From positions 496,001 to 560,000 of the forward strand of contig JBGAJN010000004.1 of the NCBI GenBank assembly GCA_044224905.1: a stretch of DNA of 64,000 nt, in the 5' to 3' direction. The notes beneath the pieces are model-generated. The model was given only the letters and a program-made list of their open reading frames with translations. It ran no database searches and was not told the DNA's origin. The DNA comes from JBGAJN01 sp044224905 (GTDB taxonomy: Bacteria > Verrucomicrobiota > Verrucomicrobiia > Limisphaerales > JBGAJN01). Positions 59,705 to 64,000 of the stretch are shown here, in pieces. The first letter of the stretch is position 1. The number at the start of each line of letters is the position of its first letter. The translations under genes and the position numbers were made by a program.

Positions 59705-60167
59705 GAAGCTCGAAATCCGAAACCCTAAACAAATTCAAATGGCCGAAGGGGAAAATCCCAAACGATTTGATTTGGAAGATCGAACGTACGAATTCACATC
59801 CCACGTTCGAAGTTTCATTCGAAAGTTGCCGCGGACACTTTGTAACATCGAGGATGCAAAACAACTTGTACGAGCTTCCGGCTCAGTCGCCGCGAATTAC
59901 ATCGAAGCCAATGAGTCTTTGAGCAAAAAGGACTTCCTGCTCCGAATCAAAATCTGCCGTAAGGAAGCGAAAGAAAGTCGTCTATTTCTGCGACTGATCG
60001 ACGTCAGCACGAAATCGGAACTACAAGCGGAACGCGACCGCCTAGTTCGAGAAGCTCACGAATTGACAAGCATCTTCGGCGCAATCGTCCGCAAGTCCGA
60101 GTGATCGTTTCGAACATTGCCGTTTTGAACCTTTGAAATTGTTTAGAATTTCGAAATTTGGGTTTCG
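59705..60167. mobile_element. Candidate IVS-like cassette: inverted repeats around an S23 gene
   Basis: Imperfect inverted repeats of about 38 bases bound the S23/IVP-type gene: left arm 59705-59742, right arm 60130-60167, with roughly 27 matching positions. The best core is CTAAACAAATTCAAA (59725-59739) against TTTGAAATTGTTTAG (60132-60146), 14 of 15 complementary. The unit resembles the intervening sequences that carry such genes in 23S rRNA of other bacteria, but lies between protein genes. Mobility is inferred, not shown. Confidence 0.5.
59739..60104 (+). CDS. Four-helix-bundle S23/IVP-family protein
   Basis: 121-residue protein of the 23S-rRNA-intervening-sequence (S23, TIGR02436/PF05635) family, whose members form pentameric four-helix bundles. 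The signature RFDLEDRTYEFTSHVRSFIRKLP, ASGSVAANYIEANESLSKKDFLLRIKICRKEAKESRLFLRLI is near complete. Its lower GC content and Lys/Glu/Asn richness differ from neighbours. The start ATG lies within the end of the left inverted repeat. The function is unknown; the related Avd protein serves diversity-generating retroelements. Confidence 0.88.
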   Translation: MAEGENPKRFDLEDRTYEFTSHVRSFIRKLPRTLCNIEDAKQLVRASGSVAANYIEANESLSKKDFLLRIKICRKEAKESRLFLRLIDVSTKSELQAERDRLVREAHELTSIFGAIVRKSE

Positions 60168-60173
60168 TGCTTT

Positions 60174-61289
60174 ATGAAAATATCGACCAACTGGTTTACC
60201 GTGGAAAACGTCACCGACGTTCCGTCCCCCGCCCTCCTGGTCTATCCCGATCGCATCCGCGAAAATATCCGGCGCATGGTCGCCATCGCCGGCGGGCCAC
60301 AACGGCTGCGTCCGCACATGAAGACGCACAAGATGGCGGAAGTAATCCGGCTTCAGATCGAGCAAGGGGTGAACAAATTCAAATGCGCCACGATCGCAGA
60401 AGCGGAACTCACGGCCGGAGCTGGCGCTGCGGAAGTGTTGCTCTCGTATCCGCTCGTCGGACCCAACGTCGGGCGATTTCTCCAACTCATCCAAAAATTT
60501 CCTGCGACGAAATTTGCCACCGGGGTCGATGACACCAGTGCCGCACAGGCGCTATCGAAAGCCGCAACCGCCGCGAAGCTTACCGTCGAAGTGTTCCTCG
60601 ACATTGACTGCGGCATGCACCGCACCGGCGTCATGCCCGGACCGAAAGCGGTGGAACTTTACCGGCTCATAGCCACGTTGCCCGCCCTCAAGCCCGGCGG
60701 CCTGCACGCGTACGATGGACACATTCACGACAAGGAACTCGCCACGCGAACGCAACGAGTCGAAGAAGCTTATGCGTCCGTCAACGCCCTGCGGCAGGAG
60801 TTGATCAAGCTCGGCCTCCCCGTGCCGCACTACATCGCGAGCGGCACGCCGACGTTTCCCGTTCACGCCAAGCGTGGCGAAGTCGAGTGCAGCCCCGGCA
60901 CGTGCGTGTTATGGGATGCCGGCTACGGCACGAAATGTCCCGACATGGATTTTCTTCACGCGGCATTGGTACTCACCCGCGTCGTGAGCAAGCCCGGCGA
61001 GAACCGGCTTACGCTGGATCTCGGCCACAAAGCCATCGCTGCCGAGAACCCGCATCCGCGCGTGATTTTTCTCAATCTTCCCGACGCGAAGGCGGTCATG
61101 CACAGCGAGGAGCACCTCGTCGTGGAAACTGCGCAAGCCCATGAATTCGCTGTCGGCGATTGCATTTACGGCGTGCCGTGGCACATCTGCCCGACCGTTG
61201 CGCTGCATTCTCAAGCGGTCGTGATTGAAAAGGGTCGTGCCACCGCGCGTTGGAAAGTTGCCGCCCGCGAACGGCAATTGACCATCTAA
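60174..61289 (+). CDS. D-threonine aldolase-like, PLP-dependent (alanine racemase fold)
   Basis: 371-residue fold-type III PLP enzyme of the D-threonine aldolase/D-serine dehydratase group. The PLP lysine is in LRPHMKTHKMAEV (near 50), and the C-terminal metal site H-x-C is in PWHICPTVALH. It would cleave D-3-hydroxy amino acids to glycine and an aldehyde, using a divalent metal. It starts seven bases after the right repeat of the S23 cassette, so its leader may have been altered by that insertion. The M19 dipeptidase follows. Confidence 0.88.
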   Translation: MKISTNWFTVENVTDVPSPALLVYPDRIRENIRRMVAIAGGPQRLRPHMKTHKMAEVIRLQIEQGVNKFKCATIAEAELTAGAGAAEVLLSYPLVGPNVGRFLQLIQKFPATKFATGVDDTSAAQALSKAATAAKLTVEVFLDIDCGMHRTGVMPGPKAVELYRLIATLPALKPGGLHAYDGHIHDKELATRTQRVEEAYASVNALRQELIKLGLPVPHYIASGTPTFPVHAKRGEVECSPGTCVLWDAGYGTKCPDMDFLHAALVLTRVVSKPGENRLTLDLGHKAIAAENPHPRVIFLNLPDAKAVMHSEEHLVVETAQAHEFAVGDCIYGVPWHICPTVALHSQAVVIEKGRATARWKVAARERQLTI

Positions 61290-61328
61290 GTAGTCGCCAA
61301 CCGACAACGTCCGTTCTAGTTTCCGCCC

Positions 61329-62408
61329 ATGTTCATTCTCGACGCCCATCTCGATCTCAGCATGAACGCGCTCGAATGGAACCGCGACCTCACGCGGCCC
61401 ATCGATGAAATTCGTGCGCGCGAAAAAGGCCAGACCGACCGGAAAGATCGTGCGAACGGCACCGTGTGCTTTCCCGAAATGCGCCGCGGTCGCGTAGGCA
61501 TTTGCGTGGCGACGCAAATTGCCCGTTACGTGAAGCAATCCAATCCCCGGCCCGGCTGGCATTCGCCGGAGCAGGCTTGGGCACAAACCCAAGGCCAGCT
61601 TGCGTGGTATCGCGCCATGGAAGAGCGCGGCGAACTGTTCCCGATCACCAACGTCGCTGGCTTGGAAAAGATGGTGACGCTCTGGATGCAAGACGGCGGA
61701 AAAGATGTCGCTCAGAAACCCATCGGTTACGTCCTAAGCCTCGAAGGTGCAGACTCGATGGTCACGCTCAAGCATCTTGAACGTTCGGTGGCGCAAGGTC
61801 TGCGTGCGATCGGTCCGGCGCATTACGGCCCCGGCACCTACGCGCCCGGCACCGAAGCCACCGGCCCGCTCAGTCCACAAGGACGCGAGCTCGTGAAGGA
61901 AATGGATCGCCTTCACTTGATCATGGATTGCACCCATCTCGCTGACGAAGCGTTCTGGGAAGCCACGAAAATTTTCAAAGGCCCCATTTGGGCGAGCCAC
62001 CAGAACTGCCGCGCCCTCGTGTCCGACGGTCGGCAATTCGACGACAATCAGATCAAGTTGATCATCGAACGCGGCGGCGTGCTCGGCGCCGCACTCGACG
62101 CGTGGATGATGGTGCCCGGTTGGGTGAAAGGAAAAACCCGCCCTGAACACGTCGGCGTAAAACTTCAGCACATGGTCGATCACATCGACCACGTGTGTCA
62201 GCTCGCTGGCAATTCACGTCATGCCGGCATCGGCACCGATCTCGACGGCGGTTTCGGTCGCGAACAATCGCCGATGGATCTCGATACCATCGCCGACCTG
62301 CAAAAGGTTCCCGAACTCCTCACCCAACGCGGCTACAAACCCGCCGACATCGAGGCGATCATGCACGGGAACTTCCTGAACTTCCTCCGAAAGAACCTTC
62401 CGAAATAG
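61329..62408 (+). CDS. Membrane dipeptidase, peptidase family M19
   Basis: 359-residue amidohydrolase-fold dipeptidase with two zinc ions. Ligands: H-x-D in DAHLDLSM, the bridging Glu in LSLEGADSM, and His residues in DCTHLADEAFW and WASHQNCRAL; the C-terminal GIGTDLDGGFGREQ is typical. No signal peptide, so cytosolic. Family members cleave D-containing or beta-amino dipeptides, which fits the adjacent D-amino-acid enzyme. Forty bases separate the two genes. Confidence 0.9.
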   Translation: MFILDAHLDLSMNALEWNRDLTRPIDEIRAREKGQTDRKDRANGTVCFPEMRRGRVGICVATQIARYVKQSNPRPGWHSPEQAWAQTQGQLAWYRAMEERGELFPITNVAGLEKMVTLWMQDGGKDVAQKPIGYVLSLEGADSMVTLKHLERSVAQGLRAIGPAHYGPGTYAPGTEATGPLSPQGRELVKEMDRLHLIMDCTHLADEAFWEATKIFKGPIWASHQNCRALVSDGRQFDDNQIKLIIERGGVLGAALDAWMMVPGWVKGKTRPEHVGVKLQHMVDHIDHVCQLAGNSRHAGIGTDLDGGFGREQSPMDLDTIADLQKVPELLTQRGYKPADIEAIMHGNFLNFLRKNLPK

Positions 62409-62493
62409 AGCGGCAGGTGGTGCACAGATAATCGCAAGCGTCGGCGTTGTGCGCGGACAGCCGAAAGCCGGTCGATTAATATCACCTTGGAGA

Positions 62494-62578
62494 TGGTGCC
62501 CACGACAGGACTTGAACCTGTACGATGTTACTCACTAGAACCTGAATCTAGCGCGTCTGCCAATTCCGCCACGTGGGC
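62494..62578 (-). tRNA. tRNA-Leu (CAG)
   Basis: 85-base class II tRNA with encoded CCA. Acceptor GCCCACG/CGTGGGC, anticodon stem CTAGA/TCTAG with loop TTCAGGT (anticodon CAG), and T arm TACAG-GTTCAAGT-CCTGT region. It lies between two protein genes with no close tRNA neighbour. Confidence 0.95.
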
Positions 62579-62659
62579 TCCACGGCTAAATAACCAAACG
62601 CGAAGCACCGACGCAAGCTTCCAATTCGAATCTTCACGTCGCGACAGTCATCTGAACCA

Positions 62660-63196
62660 TCACCACGTCACCGGAATCGGCAGCTTCGCGCCGAAACGAT
62701 TTTTGTAGAAGAGCTGCCGGTGCGCGACGGAATGTTCGTGGACGAGCTTGGTGATTTTCACGTCGTAACAGCAGTACTCTGCAATCTCCATGAACTTCCC
62801 CTCGCGAAACCATTTGATCGCCTGCAGGCCTTCGGCGGTCTTCTCCACGCCGAGGGTTGCCTCGGCAATGGAGTCGAGTGAGAGGCGGTGCGAGAGCGAT
62901 TTCTGAATCTCCACGAGCAAATCAAGCGTCGGCACCTGGGTGAGGTCGCGCATCCGGAGGTAACCGTGCAGCACTTCGTAATCGAAGCGGAGATTGTTAA
63001 AACCTACGACCAGATCCGCACGCCAGAGTTCGTCGATCAACTCGTCGATCTGTTTCTCGTGATAAATTTTGTAACCGCCGCGGGCCGTGCTGTAGGTCAC
63101 GCCCACGCTCATCCGCATGTCGCGGATGTTGCCCCAACCGCCCACTTCGTCGGCGGACTTCTGCGTTTCCAAGTCGAAGTAAACAATGTTTTTCAT
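62660..63196 (-). CDS. Small DEDDy-type exonuclease-fold protein
   Basis: 178-residue RNase H-like protein with the DEDDy exonuclease layout: D8 and E10 in YFDLETQ, D72 in GFNNLRFDYEVL, and Y141-x3-D145 in YCCYDVKITKLV. It consists only of the nuclease domain, without a polymerase or helicase part, and resembles YprB-like predicted 3'-5' exonucleases. Function unknown; DNA or RNA repair is plausible. It stands alone on the minus strand beside tRNA-Leu. Confidence 0.78.
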   Translation of the reverse strand: MKNIVYFDLETQKSADEVGGWGNIRDMRMSVGVTYSTARGGYKIYHEKQIDELIDELWRADLVVGFNNLRFDYEVLHGYLRMRDLTQVPTLDLLVEIQKSLSHRLSLDSIAEATLGVEKTAEGLQAIKWFREGKFMEIAEYCCYDVKITKLVHEHSVAHRQLFYKNRFGAKLPIPVTW

Positions 63197-63351
63197 ACGG
63201 CACGGCGTTCGTGCGGCAACGGATCGGGATCAAATGTAGCGGGCGCACGGCGAACGGAAAATAAATTCACGCGAAAAGTTCAACTGCGGAATTTTTCGTC
63301 GCACCGATTATGACCTTTTCAATTCCGCGGAGCGGCGACTAAGATGCGGCG

Positions 63352-64000
63352 ATGAAGCACGAAGGCAAAGCGCGGCAATCGGCGTTCCGCATGATCAAAT
63401 GGACGCTGATTCTGCTCCTGTTGATTATTGGCGCCGGTATCGTCGCCACGTTGGTGGGCGGCGTGATCGCCATTATGGCGACCTCCCTCATTGGAGTTTG
63501 GTTCGTCTTTGCGATCTTCACGCTCTATTTCTTTCGCGACCCGACGCCTGACGTGCCGATGGAAAGCGGTCTCATCGTTGCGCCCGGCCACGGCAAGGTA
63601 GACGTGATCGACACCACCGACGAAATGGAGTTCATGGGCGGACGTTGCCAGCGAATTTCCATCTTTCTCTCCGTTTTCGACGTGCACGTCCAACAAGCCC
63701 CGGTCGCCGGTCGCGTGACGTATTACAAATACAAGCGTGGCGAATTCGTCAACGCGATGAAGACCGAGTGCGCCGACCTGAACGAAAACGCGCTCATCGG
63801 TTTCGAAGCCACCGAGCCCAAGGGCGCCAAAGTCGGCGTGCGCCTGATCGCGGGCCTGATCGCCCGCCGCATCGTCCCGTGGGTCACCACCGAGGACGAA
63901 GTGGACCGCGGTGAACGCATCAGCCTGATTCAATTCGGCTCCCGCGTGAACCTCTACCTGCCGTTGAACACCACCATCACCGTGAAGCTCGGCGACCGCG
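63352..64000 (+). CDS. psd: Phosphatidylserine decarboxylase family protein (partial, cut by window end)
   Basis: The first 216 codons of a phosphatidylserine decarboxylase-related protein, open at the window edge. Two hydrophobic segments (about 15-60) precede RDPTP, VAPGHGKVDVID, the RISIFLSVFDVHVQQAPVAGRVTYYKYKRGEF block and the FGSRVNLYL motif, whose Gly-Ser is the self-cleavage site giving the pyruvoyl group. It makes phosphatidylethanolamine in the inner membrane. The layout, short with an N-terminal membrane anchor, is that of the proenzyme type often next to pssA; that gene, if present, is beyond the window. Confidence 0.93.
   Translation, partial: MKHEGKARQSAFRMIKWTLILLLLIIGAGIVATLVGGVIAIMATSLIGVWFVFAIFTLYFFRDPTPDVPMESGLIVAPGHGKVDVIDTTDEMEFMGGRCQRISIFLSVFDVHVQQAPVAGRVTYYKYKRGEFVNAMKTECADLNENALIGFEATEPKGAKVGVRLIAGLIARRIVPWVTTEDEVDRGERISLIQFGSRVNLYLPLNTTITVKLGDR

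Noticed and set aside
59739..60104. S23-like gene as an Avd protein of a diversity-generating retroelement
   Set aside because: No reverse transcriptase, template repeat or variable target gene lies nearby.

Overview
The window looks like a chromosomal segment of a Verrucomicrobiota bacterium, probably from the Limisphaerales/Pedosphaera-like group. The basis is gene content: a DUF1501 plus DUF1549/DUF1553 surface module with a planctomycete-type cytochrome/WD40 giant protein, a prepilin-like protein with an H-X9-DG motif, an autotransporter-type beta-strand-repeat protein, and a eukaryote-like class II glycyl-tRNA synthetase. This placement is an inference; there is no rRNA gene to test it. 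The DNA is GC-rich by eye, densely coded, with many 4-bp ATGA overlaps. No gene-free stretch exceeds 300 bases; the longest gaps (1-258, 3551-3809, 39746-39970) hold possible control elements, described below.

Layout. 259-3550: MntR-type metal regulator, a small zincin-like metalloprotease, a DUF47/Pit phosphate uptake pair and an FMN reductase. 3810-13477: a one-direction catabolic island (MFS importer, ROK repressor, TauE/SafE exporter, TalC-like transaldolase, Gfo/Idh/MocA enzyme, aldehyde dehydrogenase, fucose-isomerase-like enzyme, GH43-like propeller protein, NagB-like deaminase), followed by trpF and a convergent PfkB kinase. 15384-17059: glycosyltransferase plus methyltransferase. 17195-24783: Tat-exported DUF1501 protein, DUF1549/1553 protein and a 1244-residue cytochrome/WD40 protein. 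24836-26298: LsrG-like monooxygenase-fold protein and an iron-type alcohol dehydrogenase.

26371-44869 (minus strand) is one long information-processing block: tRNA-Thr, tuf, tRNA-Trp, tRNA-Ser, secE, nusG, rplK, rplA, rplJ, rplL, rpoB, rpoC, rpsL, rpsG, fusA, rpsJ, rplC, rplD, rplW, closed by a good intrinsic terminator. It starts at a promoter with a perfect TTGACA box and contains an internal promoter and several strong intercistronic hairpins. The S10 operon is cut off after rplW.

44913-64000 is a mixed housekeeping and accessory region: RNase HIII, prepilin-like protein, mutY, glyS, two membrane proteins, larB-larC (nickel-pincer cofactor; LarC carries a large His-rich insertion), a Trm112-like protein, the beta-strand-repeat protein, Rieske protein, tatD, zinc alcohol dehydrogenase, dedA, ridA, an S23/IVP four-helix-bundle gene between inverted repeats, D-threonine aldolase-like protein, M19 dipeptidase, tRNA-Leu, a small DEDDy exonuclease and the start of a phosphatidylserine decarboxylase.

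The most interesting idea is that the 3810-11652 island is a transaldolase-type sulfoquinovose (sulfosugar) pathway: import, oxidoreductive glycoside cleavage, isomerisation, transaldolase cleavage, oxidation of sulfolactaldehyde and sulfolactate export. Every step has a plausible gene in the right family, but substrate assignment is inference. The LarC fusion and the inverted-repeat-bounded S23 gene are the next most unusual items.
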